Position numbers and translations under genes: made by a program
From: Pedobacter soli
GTDB taxonomy: Bacteria > Bacteroidota > Bacteroidia > Sphingobacteriales > Sphingobacteriaceae
NCBI RefSeq assembly: GCF_900101435.1
Contig: NZ_FMZH01000005.1
Location: 124,001 to 188,000, forward strand
DNA: 64,000 bases
Direction: 5' to 3'
The notes under the pieces: generated by a model
Told to the model about the DNA's origin: nothing
The model's database searches: none
The model's input: the letters and a program-made list of their open reading frames with translations, nothing else
Shown here: positions 1-7,089 of the stretch, one piece after another
Layout of the letters: the number at the start of each line of letters is the position of its first letter
Position numbering within the stretch: position 1 is the first letter of the stretch

Positions 1-1
1 C

Positions 2-520
2 CTGGCTACTGGCGATTATGTACTTTTCATGAATTCGGGAGATGAAATATACGATCCCAAAACCGTAGCAGATGTTTTTGCAAGTTCGCCGGGGGCCGAT
101 ATTTATTATGGTGAAACCGAAATGTATAACGATAACTGGGAAAGTTTAGGCCGCAGAAGACATGAAGCCCCTGAAGAATTTGACTGGACCAGTTTTAAAT
201 ATGGGATGAATATCAGCCATCAGGCCATTTATATTCGCCGCAGCATTATTGTACCTTACGATTTAAGCTTTAAATACAGTTCAGATATCGACTGGATTAT
301 CAAAGCGGCAAAAAAGGCTTCGAATATTGTAAATGTACACCGATACGTGGCTAAATACCTGGTTGGCGGCATGAGCAAGAAAAAACACCGCGAAAGTTTA
401 AAAGAGCGGTTTAATATCTTTAGTAAGTACTATGGCCTGCTGCCAAACATTTTTAATCATGTGGTTATTGCAGTGAATTTAGCATGGTACTTTATCAAAC
501 ACCGAAGGACAAATGATTAG
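2..520 (+). CDS. Glycosyltransferase family 2, C-terminal part (5' end outside window)
   Basis: The frame is open from base 2 and reads into the typical GT2 segment ending the nucleotide-sugar site (GDYVLFMNSGDE, where many GT-A enzymes have GDYI.FLNSDD). A later acidic stretch (SSDIDWI) and an amphipathic C-terminus follow. GT2 enzymes of this kind transfer a sugar from an NDP-sugar during surface polysaccharide or O-antigen synthesis in the cytoplasm. The ATG at base 29 lies inside the conserved core, so it is not the real start. The next gene begins 3 bases after the stop, which suggests co-transcription. Sugar specificity cannot be told from this fragment. Confidence 0.75.
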   Translation: MATGDYVLFMNSGDEIYDPKTVADVFASSPGADIYYGETEMYNDNWESLGRRRHEAPEEFDWTSFKYGMNISHQAIYIRRSIIVPYDLSFKYSSDIDWIIKAAKKASNIVNVHRYVAKYLVGGMSKKKHRESLKERFNIFSKYYGLLPNIFNHVVIAVNLAWYFIKHRRTND

Positions 521-523
521 TTT

Positions 524-1216
524 ATGAATGAAGATATTAACGAACTCCTCTCTTATTACAAAAATCAGAAAGCCTTTTTTGAATCTTTAATTGAACAAGA
601 TACAAATGATGGTGATTACAATTCGGTTGTTCTTAACACTAAAGTACTAGGTAATATTAAACATAAAATTAATATAATCGAATCTTTGCTTGACCCGTTC
701 GCAAAAGAGAAAGATAGATTGAAAAATATAATTAATTTTTATGTTGAAAAAAGCTATCTCGAAGAATCTGATGAAAAGAGAAATCATATCTTAGTACAGA
801 TTGACCATAAGTTAGACCAACTGAACAGTTATAGAACAGGCTATTTTAACGATGGACAAGAGTTTGATGACGTTATCTTTGACCTGGTTGAAAATAAGAT
901 CAGTGCTTTTATTTTTAACCTGCGGAAAGAAAAAAATCTTCACCTCAGATTTTCTATCAAAAAAAACAAAATCATTATCCGGTTAACCCCATTTGCAGCC
1001 ATTTTGGATAGGGATTGTTTTACCAAAAATGTAATAACTGTTCTTAAACAAATCGGATTTAAGAAAAATAAATTGCGCACCTGTTTTCAAATTAAATATC
1101 CATTGGATGACTTTAAAGACGCAATCCCTATCAAAGCAATTGTTAGTCAGGTAATTTATGAGGCCTTCTATAACTATCAAATAAATAAATCCACAACAAT
1201 AGAGATTACCTCCTAA
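524..1216 (+). CDS. Hypothetical AT-rich protein, 230 residues
   Basis: I do not recognise this protein. It is highly charged and rich in Lys, Asn and Ile, with no signal peptide and no membrane segment. The N-terminal half is probably helical, with heptad-like spacing around residues 1-110. The C-terminal half has a run of hydrophobic beta-like strands (about residues 140-200). The DNA is clearly more AT-rich than the neighbouring genes, which is compatible with recent acquisition. It starts 3 bases after the glycosyltransferase stop and so is probably on the same transcript. RteC was considered because of the size and helical start, but its motifs are not visible. Confidence 0.6.
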   Translation: MNEDINELLSYYKNQKAFFESLIEQDTNDGDYNSVVLNTKVLGNIKHKINIIESLLDPFAKEKDRLKNIINFYVEKSYLEESDEKRNHILVQIDHKLDQLNSYRTGYFNDGQEFDDVIFDLVENKISAFIFNLRKEKNLHLRFSIKKNKIIIRLTPFAAILDRDCFTKNVITVLKQIGFKKNKLRTCFQIKYPLDDFKDAIPIKAIVSQVIYEAFYNYQINKSTTIEITS

Positions 1217-1287
1217 TCTTAAATTTCTAAAAACAATAACTTTTCCCAACTGTCTTTAATACATACCTATTAAAAACAGAAAAGATT

Positions 1288-1848
1288 ATGGGACGATTAA
1301 GTAACCGCACAATTGCTGTTCTTTCAGAAAGCGGATTTGAAGAAGTAGAATTAACAGAACCAGTAAAAAGATTAAAAGAAGAAGGTGCAACCGTTCACAT
1401 CATCTCCGCTAAAAGTGGTAAAATAAAAGCCTGGGATCACGATCATTGGTCGATTGAGGTTGAGGTAGACAAAACCCTTACCGAAGCAAATGCATCAGAC
1501 TACAGCGCTCTACTTTTGCCCGGAGGCGTAATTAATCCCGACCAGTTGCGGGTTAACAGCGATGCACTGGCTTTTGTGAAATCATTTTTCAATGATGGGA
1601 AACCCGTTGCTGCCATTTGCCACGGCCCACAAACGCTCATTAATGCTGATGTGGTACAAGGACGGAAAATGACATCTGTTAAAAACATTTCGCAGGATTT
1701 AATTAATGCAGGGGCTTTATGGTCGGATGAAGAGGTGGTGGTGGACCAGGGTTTGGTTACCAGCCGCACCCCAAAAGACTTACCTGCATTTAACGATAAA
1801 ATTGTAGAGGAATTTGCCGAAGGTGTTCATGAAGGCCAGCACGCCTAA
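1288..1848 (+). CDS. DJ-1/PfpI family protein (YhbO/PfpI-like)
   Basis: A 186-residue single-domain class I glutamine-amidotransferase-like fold. The nucleophile elbow AAICHGP places Cys111 next to His112, and the LLLPGG turn lies near residues 76-80, as in PfpI/YhbO proteins. Members are described as stress-related deglycases or glyoxalases, or as intracellular peptidases; the sequence does not decide which. The protein is cytoplasmic, with no signal peptide. It appears to be a single-gene unit, followed by an inverted repeat shared with the convergent thioredoxin-like gene. Confidence 0.88.
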   Translation: MGRLSNRTIAVLSESGFEEVELTEPVKRLKEEGATVHIISAKSGKIKAWDHDHWSIEVEVDKTLTEANASDYSALLLPGGVINPDQLRVNSDALAFVKSFFNDGKPVAAICHGPQTLINADVVQGRKMTSVKNISQDLINAGALWSDEEVVVDQGLVTSRTPKDLPAFNDKIVEEFAEGVHEGQHA

Positions 1849-1879
1849 AAACTTTGGACGCTCTTTCTAGATTCACTCA

Positions 1880-1907
1880 AAAACGGTTGGCAGTAGCTGA
1901 CCGTTTT
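1880..1907. terminator. Probable bidirectional terminator
   Basis: Arms AAAACGGT (1880-1887) and ACCGTTTT (1900-1907) form an 8-bp perfect stem with a 12-base loop and A/T flanks on both sides. It lies between convergent genes. The stem is modest in GC content. Confidence 0.5.
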
Positions 1908-1909
1908 AT

Positions 1910-2479
1910 TTAACCTTTATATTTGGGATCATTTTTTCTGAATCGCGCAGCAATTTTTTCCAGCTCCGCATCTGTTAATCTGGATGTTTTTTTAAGTTCC
2001 GCCACAAAAGCTTTCACTTCTTCTTCAGATGCCGGACAACCAATAATATTATCTCCTTTTACTTCAAAACCTGTACCTGCCGGGCGGATATGAGAATCGA
2101 CTATTAACTTTCCGTTTGCATCAAAAATGAACCACAATGGGATTCCAAATCCTTCACTATTGTACTTTTTCATCAAATCTTCTGCTCCGGGATTTTGATC
2201 AGGTTTCTTTGCCGGATCGTGCTCCAATACAGTTAAATGTTCTATGACATAACTTTTATCAAATAAAGGCTTGATTTCCGGATCATTGATGGAGGCATCC
2301 ATTTTATGGCACCAACCGCACCAGGAGGCATGAAATATAATCAAAACATGTTTCTTCTCTTTTTTGGCTTTTACCAGAGCCGTTTTTAAGACCTGATCAG
2401 CAGTTGGAGGTGTATCATTTTTAAAGGCCGAGATTAACAGCAGCACGCAAATACCCGTTGTAAAAAGAAATCTTTTCAT
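1910..2479 (-). CDS. Exported thioredoxin-like protein (CGWC)
   Basis: The N-terminal 18-20 residues form a signal peptide or anchor (MKRF followed by a hydrophobic stretch). A thioredoxin fold follows, with the redox motif WCGWC (Cys54 and Cys57). After it come the cis-proline region FGIPLWF and a C-terminal helical tail. It is predicted to act in the periplasm as a disulfide oxidoreductase, in the style of DUF255/thioredoxin_7 proteins. It has its own TAnnTTTG promoter box at 2498-2505. The partner substrate is unknown. Confidence 0.85.
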   Translation of the reverse strand: MKRFLFTTGICVLLLISAFKNDTPPTADQVLKTALVKAKKEKKHVLIIFHASWCGWCHKMDASINDPEIKPLFDKSYVIEHLTVLEHDPAKKPDQNPGAEDLMKKYNSEGFGIPLWFIFDANGKLIVDSHIRPAGTGFEVKGDNIIGCPASEEEVKAFVAELKKTSRLTDAELEKIAARFRKNDPKYKG

Positions 2480-2497
2480 AAGTTTTTGATTTTAAAC

Positions 2498-2505
2498 CAA
2501 ATATA
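2498..2505 (-). promoter_or_regulatory. Bacteroidota -7 box (TATATTTG) for the thioredoxin-like gene
   Basis: Reads TATATTTG on the minus strand, an exact TAnnTTTG match, 18 bases before the start codon. No convincing -33 TTTG was found at the right distance. Confidence 0.45.
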
Positions 2506-2510
2506 ATAAT

Positions 2511-3554
2511 TTACAGTTTAACCTGGCGAATGATATTCTTGATGTTCAGTTCAATAATATCGGTCATGGTACTGCACCTCAGGTAATTGGTATCTTTAAA
2601 ATAATCGCTCATTCCCTGTTTTAGCTGAGCAATATTTTCGGGCGTGGTGAGCGCTTCTTTGTTCGATACATCGCGTAAATCGGTTAAACGGTGCCGCTCG
2701 CTCCTCACGCGGTGCACAATGGATGATCTTTCTTCCTGCTGATATTGCAATACGGTTTTATCAGTTAACTGTTCCATACTCATTTTCACATAAGGCAGGT
2801 TTTCTTTAAAAAACTGGGGCAGGTAAACTTTCAGATTGCCTTCATAAAACTGTTGATCGAAATCAATTGCCCTGATGCGGAACTGGATATCGTCAAAATC
2901 GGGTGTAATCTGAACCACAAAATTATAGGCCCGCATATCTCCCAAAAGCATAATTAAACAACGTTCGTTAAATTTCACAAACTCCTTTGCTATACGAGTA
3001 GGATTAAATTCCGGGGCATACAACTGGCCTTTGGTAAAAACATCGCCCGGAATGCCGGCAATATGTTCTTCTACCAGGGTATCGCCATCTACCAGATAAT
3101 TAACCTGATTGGGCGAAAGTATTTCTTCCATCTCCAGCCCATAAATACGTGAAGCATCGGCTTTTTTGATGTAGAAATAATCATAAACATCGTTTAGCCG
3201 GTTTACAATCCTAATTCGGAAAGGGTGTGTATTACCGAAAGTACAATATTCAATTTTATCGATGTATTTATGTTCTACGATACGCAAGTTCCCCGAAGCT
3301 TTCAGGTTGGCATAAACTTCTTTCAACCCGTTATGCAGCGGTTCAATTAAATCCTGGGCATAAATGGGGCCTTCCCAAAGCGAATCTTTACCAAACTTAT
3401 CCATTAGCGGGAAAGCCTCGTTAAACTGCATTAAATCCTGATAGGAAATGGGCAGTTTAGCCTCACGCTGGTAGGTACGCAAATATTTCTGCAAAGCAGG
3501 GCTAACCGGAAAAATCGGTTTCTTTTTTGAAATTTTTACGTCGTTGTTTTCCAT
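2511..3554 (-). CDS. Uncharacterised protein with protein-kinase-like fold signatures
   Basis: A 347-residue cytoplasmic protein with no family I can name. The order of motifs recalls kinase-fold phosphotransferases: YFYIKKAD (strand with Lys130/131), a following Glu-rich helix (GLEMEE, about 140-144), a hinge-like LVEEHIAGIPGDVF (160-173), a catalytic-loop-like LLGDMRAYNFVV (203-214, with Asp206 and Asn211), and a metal-loop-like AIDFDQ (229-234). The His of the usual HxD motif is replaced by Gly. The remaining C-terminal third is helical. The fold is inferred from motifs only, and the substrate is unknown. It lies upstream of the thioredoxin-like gene on the same strand. Confidence 0.6.
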   Translation of the reverse strand: MENNDVKISKKKPIFPVSPALQKYLRTYQREAKLPISYQDLMQFNEAFPLMDKFGKDSLWEGPIYAQDLIEPLHNGLKEVYANLKASGNLRIVEHKYIDKIEYCTFGNTHPFRIRIVNRLNDVYDYFYIKKADASRIYGLEMEEILSPNQVNYLVDGDTLVEEHIAGIPGDVFTKGQLYAPEFNPTRIAKEFVKFNERCLIMLLGDMRAYNFVVQITPDFDDIQFRIRAIDFDQQFYEGNLKVYLPQFFKENLPYVKMSMEQLTDKTVLQYQQEERSSIVHRVRSERHRLTDLRDVSNKEALTTPENIAQLKQGMSDYFKDTNYLRCSTMTDIIELNIKNIIRQVKL

Positions 3555-3576
3555 TTATTGACAAGGTACTATTTTA

Positions 3577-3667
3577 AAAATTTAACCACAAAGGCCACAA
3601 AGCTTTATGCAAAGTTTAAACCTCTTAGCGCATTTTGTGCACCCATAGCGTTCTTTGCGGTTAAGAC
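3577..3667. repeat. Interspersed imperfect inverted repeat (TTAACCACAAAG ... CTTTGCGGTTAA)
   Basis: TTTAACCACAAAGGCCACAAAG at the left end is imperfectly mirrored by GCGTTCTTTGCGGTTAA at the right end, filling almost the whole gap between two minus-strand genes. A related element lies at 20529-20671. It looks like a short mobile or REP-type intergenic repeat. Confidence 0.55.
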
Positions 3668-4851
3668 TTTGGATAACTAAATGGCAAGCCACTCAAATAC
3701 CGGCTTATTTTGCGGTAAGGATAATTCCCTGCGCCATGATCGGCAAACTGTACAATAATGGTGTTTGTTTTAGGATCGATATACAAACGCTGGCCCAGCA
3801 TACCTTCTGCTGCATAATCTCCTTTTTCACCTTCCTGCGGAATCCACCAAAGGTAATGATGAGCCGATTGCTGCCAACCCTTTGCCGATGCTGGCTTTTC
3901 GGTGCCAATATTTACTGATTGGTTTACCCAATTTTCGGGAACAACCTGCAGGCCATTATATTTACCTTTATTTAAATACAAGCGACCTATTTTAGCCCAA
4001 TCGATGGCCGTAACCTGAAAGCGGCTGGCCGTATTGGTTATACCGTTTAGCTGGTCTAAACCCCAGGTTGCATTGTATTCAGCGCCTATTTTTTGCCATA
4101 GATGCGACTGGAAGTATTGAGCTACCGATTGGCCGGTTGCTTTTTTCAGCACCCAGCCCAATAAAATCGGATCGATGCTTTTGTATTTCCAAACTGTACC
4201 GGGCCGATTGACCAGCTTCACTTTCATCAGCTCAGCTTTCACATTATCGGTATAATAATATTTGGCTTCATCAGAAAAGAAAGCCTTTAAAATACCTCCT
4301 ATTGCATCCTGAAAATCAAGCCCCGATTTCATATCTAACAGGTTCTTTAAAGTAATTTCGGCAAATGCAGGGTTGGCTTTTAACTCCGGAATATAAACTG
4401 TAACCTTATCGCTAAGGCTTTTTATCTTTCGCTCGTTTATAGCCTGGCCAATCAGGATAGAAATCATGCTTTTTGCACCCGAAAAAATAGTAGTTAGGGT
4501 ACTATCACTATACCCCTTATCGTATCTTTCGTATAAAACACTATCATTTCTGATTACAAGAAAAACATTGATGGCTCCATTCTTTAAATAGGCTTTTAAT
4601 GGAATTGAATGGTTTTCGCCATCTAAAACATGAAGCGTATCTAAATCATTGCGCTGCACCGCTGGCCTGATAAAATGAAAAGCCGAATCACTTTTATGTA
4701 CAAGCTCCTGCGGAAAAGCTTTATAGGTTTCGGCGCCGGGTGTACGGTACTTTAATACTTTAAGCAAATAGGGATGCCATACAAATAACCCAAAAAGAGA
4801 GAAGAAAAAAGCGTAAATGAAAATTAAGAGTATTTTTTTGATGGTTTTCAT
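3661..4851 (-). CDS. Serine hydrolase, class C beta-lactamase/penicillin-binding-protein-like family
   Basis: 396 residues. An N-terminal membrane anchor (about 7-25) leads into a periplasmic domain of the beta-lactamase/transpeptidase-like superfamily. Ser124 and Lys127 form the SxxK motif (FSGAKSM), Tyr223 is the likely YxN/S counterpart (WKYKS), and DHGAGN near the C-terminus replaces KTG. Such proteins include DD-peptidases, esterases and D-amino-acid-specific peptidases; true beta-lactamase activity cannot be assumed. It has its own promoter box and is separated from its neighbours by repeats and gaps. Confidence 0.85.
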   Translation of the reverse strand: MKTIKKILLIFIYAFFFSLFGLFVWHPYLLKVLKYRTPGAETYKAFPQELVHKSDSAFHFIRPAVQRNDLDTLHVLDGENHSIPLKAYLKNGAINVFLVIRNDSVLYERYDKGYSDSTLTTIFSGAKSMISILIGQAINERKIKSLSDKVTVYIPELKANPAFAEITLKNLLDMKSGLDFQDAIGGILKAFFSDEAKYYYTDNVKAELMKVKLVNRPGTVWKYKSIDPILLGWVLKKATGQSVAQYFQSHLWQKIGAEYNATWGLDQLNGITNTASRFQVTAIDWAKIGRLYLNKGKYNGLQVVPENWVNQSVNIGTEKPASAKGWQQSAHHYLWWIPQEGEKGDYAAEGMLGQRLYIDPKTNTIIVQFADHGAGNYPYRKISRYLSGLPFSYPKS

Positions 4852-4872
4852 TGCAGGCGGATATTATACCCA

Positions 4873-4880
4873 CAAATATA
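4873..4880 (-). promoter_or_regulatory. Bacteroidota -7 box (TATATTTG) for the serine hydrolase gene
   Basis: Exact TAnnTTTG on the minus strand, 21 bases upstream of the ATG. No clear -33 element. Confidence 0.4.
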
Positions 4881-4903
4881 AAATATTTAGGAGCGCTGTT
4901 GAA

Positions 4904-5821
4904 CTAGGCCTCAATATTCTGATCTTTCACTGTTGTTTTTGGGCCATTATCTTCCCTTTTATATTTCCACCTGCGGTGGCTCCATAACCAATAGGCCGGC
5001 TCGGCTTTGATTATTTCCTCTAAAAAGCGGGTATGAAGTTCCGTAATTTCATAATCGGTGGTTTCAGCCGGATTTAAACACAGCGGCACGCAATCTACTT
5101 CGTAATATCCCCTTTTTAATACACTAATCCTGAAATAAAATATAGGTCTGTTGGTTTTTTTGGCAATTTTTTCAATCCCCAATTGTATAGCGCTCGGCTG
5201 GTTCATAAAAATTGTCCAGTAGTGCGATTCTTCACGCGTGGGCGCCTGGTCGTTGCCAAAACTGAAAATACTGGGTTTATCCTTACTAGCCTGTAATGCA
5301 CGCATCGTTTGCCGCATGGCAATTAATTGATTACCGAATTTGCCGCGCACTTTTTTAAACCAATGATCAAAAAACGGATTGCTTAATGGTTTATAAATGG
5401 GATAATGATTGGCTGCAAAATTAAGTCCGGCGCCCAAAGTACCCCATTCCCAATTACCATAATGCGCTGAACAAACAAGGATACTTTCGCCACGACTTAA
5501 ATAAGCCTGAATCTGTTCCTTATTTTTAAAAACAAAGCGCTTTTCAACTTCCTTTGCAGAAATACTGCTCATTTTAAGGATTTCGAAAATCAAATCGGCC
5601 AGATAATGGTAATAACGTTTTTCAATAATAAGGAGTTCGGCAGCGCTTTTTTCCGGAAATGCGCACTTCAGGTTGGTTCTTACGACTTGTTTCCTATAAC
5701 CAAAAACATAGTACAGCAGCAGGTAGGTAATATCTGCAAATAGATATAATACAGTTAAAGGGAATAATGATAAGACGCTTAAAAAAAATATCCCCAAATG
5801 GGAAATCCCCTTTTTGATCAT
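4904..5821 (-). CDS. LpxL/HtrB-type lysophospholipid acyltransferase (copy 1)
   Basis: A 305-residue inner-membrane acyltransferase of the LpxL/LpxM (HtrB/MsbB) family, which adds secondary acyl chains to the lipid A precursor. One N-terminal membrane segment (about 8-30) is followed by the catalytic H(x)4E motif CSAHYGNWEW (His120, Glu125). The family's conserved C-terminal WLWSHRRWKYKRE motif is present. It lies just downstream of a close paralogue, about 80 bases away on the same strand. The two differ mostly at the N-terminus and C-terminal tail. Ornithine/aminolipid acyltransferase roles are possible in Bacteroidota. Confidence 0.88.
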   Translation of the reverse strand: MIKKGISHLGIFFLSVLSLFPLTVLYLFADITYLLLYYVFGYRKQVVRTNLKCAFPEKSAAELLIIEKRYYHYLADLIFEILKMSSISAKEVEKRFVFKNKEQIQAYLSRGESILVCSAHYGNWEWGTLGAGLNFAANHYPIYKPLSNPFFDHWFKKVRGKFGNQLIAMRQTMRALQASKDKPSIFSFGNDQAPTREESHYWTIFMNQPSAIQLGIEKIAKKTNRPIFYFRISVLKRGYYEVDCVPLCLNPAETTDYEITELHTRFLEEIIKAEPAYWLWSHRRWKYKREDNGPKTTVKDQNIEA

Positions 5822-5904
5822 ACTGGCACGAGTTGAAATCCTAGTAACCAGTAACTCAAAAAATCATGCCACAAAAAAATTATCTTTTGGGACCGGGAAG
5901 AGAA

Positions 5905-6846
5905 TTATGCCATTGCATCCATGGTATTCTGGTCGTTTGACACCGCAGGTGCAGCCTTTGGTTCCCGCTTATATTTCCATCTGCGGTGGCTCCACAGCCA
6001 ATAAGCAGGTGCTTCGCTAATCATATCTTCCAAAAACCGGGTATGCATTTCAGTAATTTCGAATTCGGCAGTTTCTGTTGGATTTAAACAGATCGGAACA
6101 CAATCTACCTCGTAATAACCCCGTTTTAGTGTATTAATTTTAAGATAAAAAACCGGACGGTTAGTCTTTTTGGCAATTTTTTCTACGCCCAGCTGGATGG
6201 AAGATTCCTGGTTTAAAAATGTTGTCCAATAAGTAGAATCTTCTCTCGAAGGTGCCTGATCGCTTCCGAAAGTAAACATGGTTGCTTCGTTCTTACTGGC
6301 CTGAATAGCCCTTAAAGTTTGGCGCATAGATACCATGTGGTTTCCAAACCTGCTCCTCATTTCCAGAAACCAATGATCAAACGTTTCGCTGCTTAAGGGC
6401 TTGTATATGGGATAATGTTCGCCAGAAAAAGCTAATCCAATGGCCATGCAAACCCATTCATAATTACCGAAATGTGCTGAACAAAAAATAACGCTTTCAT
6501 TATTTTTAAGATAAGCTTCAACAAGATCAACATTTTTGAAAACAACTCTTTTTTGGAGTTCTTTTTTAGAAATGCTTTTCATTTTAATCACTTCTATAAA
6601 AAGGGAGGCCAGAAATTTATAAAATCTTTTTTCTATGGCCTTGATTTCAATATTGCTTTTTTCGGGGAAGGCATTGTGCAGGTTTTCTTTAACCACCTTT
6701 CTGCGGTAGCCGAAAACATAAAAGATTAACAGATAAAAAGCATCTGCCAACCGGTATAAAATGAATAGCGGTAAAAGAGAGAGTAAATTCAACAAAGATA
6801 TACCCCCTCTGGATAACCATTTATTAATCATGCTATTATGGGACAT
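5905..6846 (-). CDS. LpxL/HtrB-type lysophospholipid acyltransferase (copy 2)
   Basis: A 313-residue paralogue of the downstream gene with the same architecture: N-terminal membrane segment (about 15-38), catalytic CSAHFGNYEW (His125, Glu130) and C-terminal WLWSHRRWKYKRE. Alignment by eye shows long runs of identity (for example IQLGVEKIAKKTNRP against IQLGIEKIAKKTNRP), so the pair arose by tandem duplication and may add different acyl chains. An exact TAnnTTTG box at 6864-6871 serves this gene and probably the pair. MINKW, five codons downstream, is an alternative start. Confidence 0.88.
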   Translation of the reverse strand: MSHNSMINKWLSRGGISLLNLLSLLPLFILYRLADAFYLLIFYVFGYRRKVVKENLHNAFPEKSNIEIKAIEKRFYKFLASLFIEVIKMKSISKKELQKRVVFKNVDLVEAYLKNNESVIFCSAHFGNYEWVCMAIGLAFSGEHYPIYKPLSSETFDHWFLEMRSRFGNHMVSMRQTLRAIQASKNEATMFTFGSDQAPSREDSTYWTTFLNQESSIQLGVEKIAKKTNRPVFYLKINTLKRGYYEVDCVPICLNPTETAEFEITEMHTRFLEDMISEAPAYWLWSHRRWKYKREPKAAPAVSNDQNTMDAMA

Positions 6847-6863
6847 TATCTGGTAATAACGTA

Positions 6864-6871
6864 CAAATTTA
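6864..6871 (-). promoter_or_regulatory. Bacteroidota -7 box (TAAATTTG) for the acyltransferase pair
   Basis: Exact TAnnTTTG on the minus strand, 17 bases before the start of the first acyltransferase. Confidence 0.45.
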
Positions 6872-7022
6872 CGGCATATTTCACAGCAATTATCATCATT
6901 TTGTTTTTTTTACATACATCAGCAATTTGAGGCCGTAATCATATATAACAGACCCGGTTTCAGGATTACGAAATGCTAAATCTCCCCTCATCCGGTGGTT
7001 GATTAAAAAAAATGCGTAAAAT

Positions 7023-7050
7023 GAAAAAAGCCCCGATTTTCATCAGGGCT
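7023..7050 (-). terminator. Rho-independent terminator of typA
   Basis: On the minus strand the stem AGCCCTGAT / ATCGGGGCT (one mismatch, 4-base loop) is followed by a run of six T. It lies 40 bases after the typA stop. Confidence 0.75.
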
Positions 7051-7089
7051 TTCCTATTTTTTCTAATTCCCCTTTGGGGATTAGGGATT

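Noticed and set aside
3661..4851. True beta-lactamase resistance gene
   Set aside because: Only SxxK and a loose Tyr motif match; the third motif differs and many DD-peptidases or esterases look the same.
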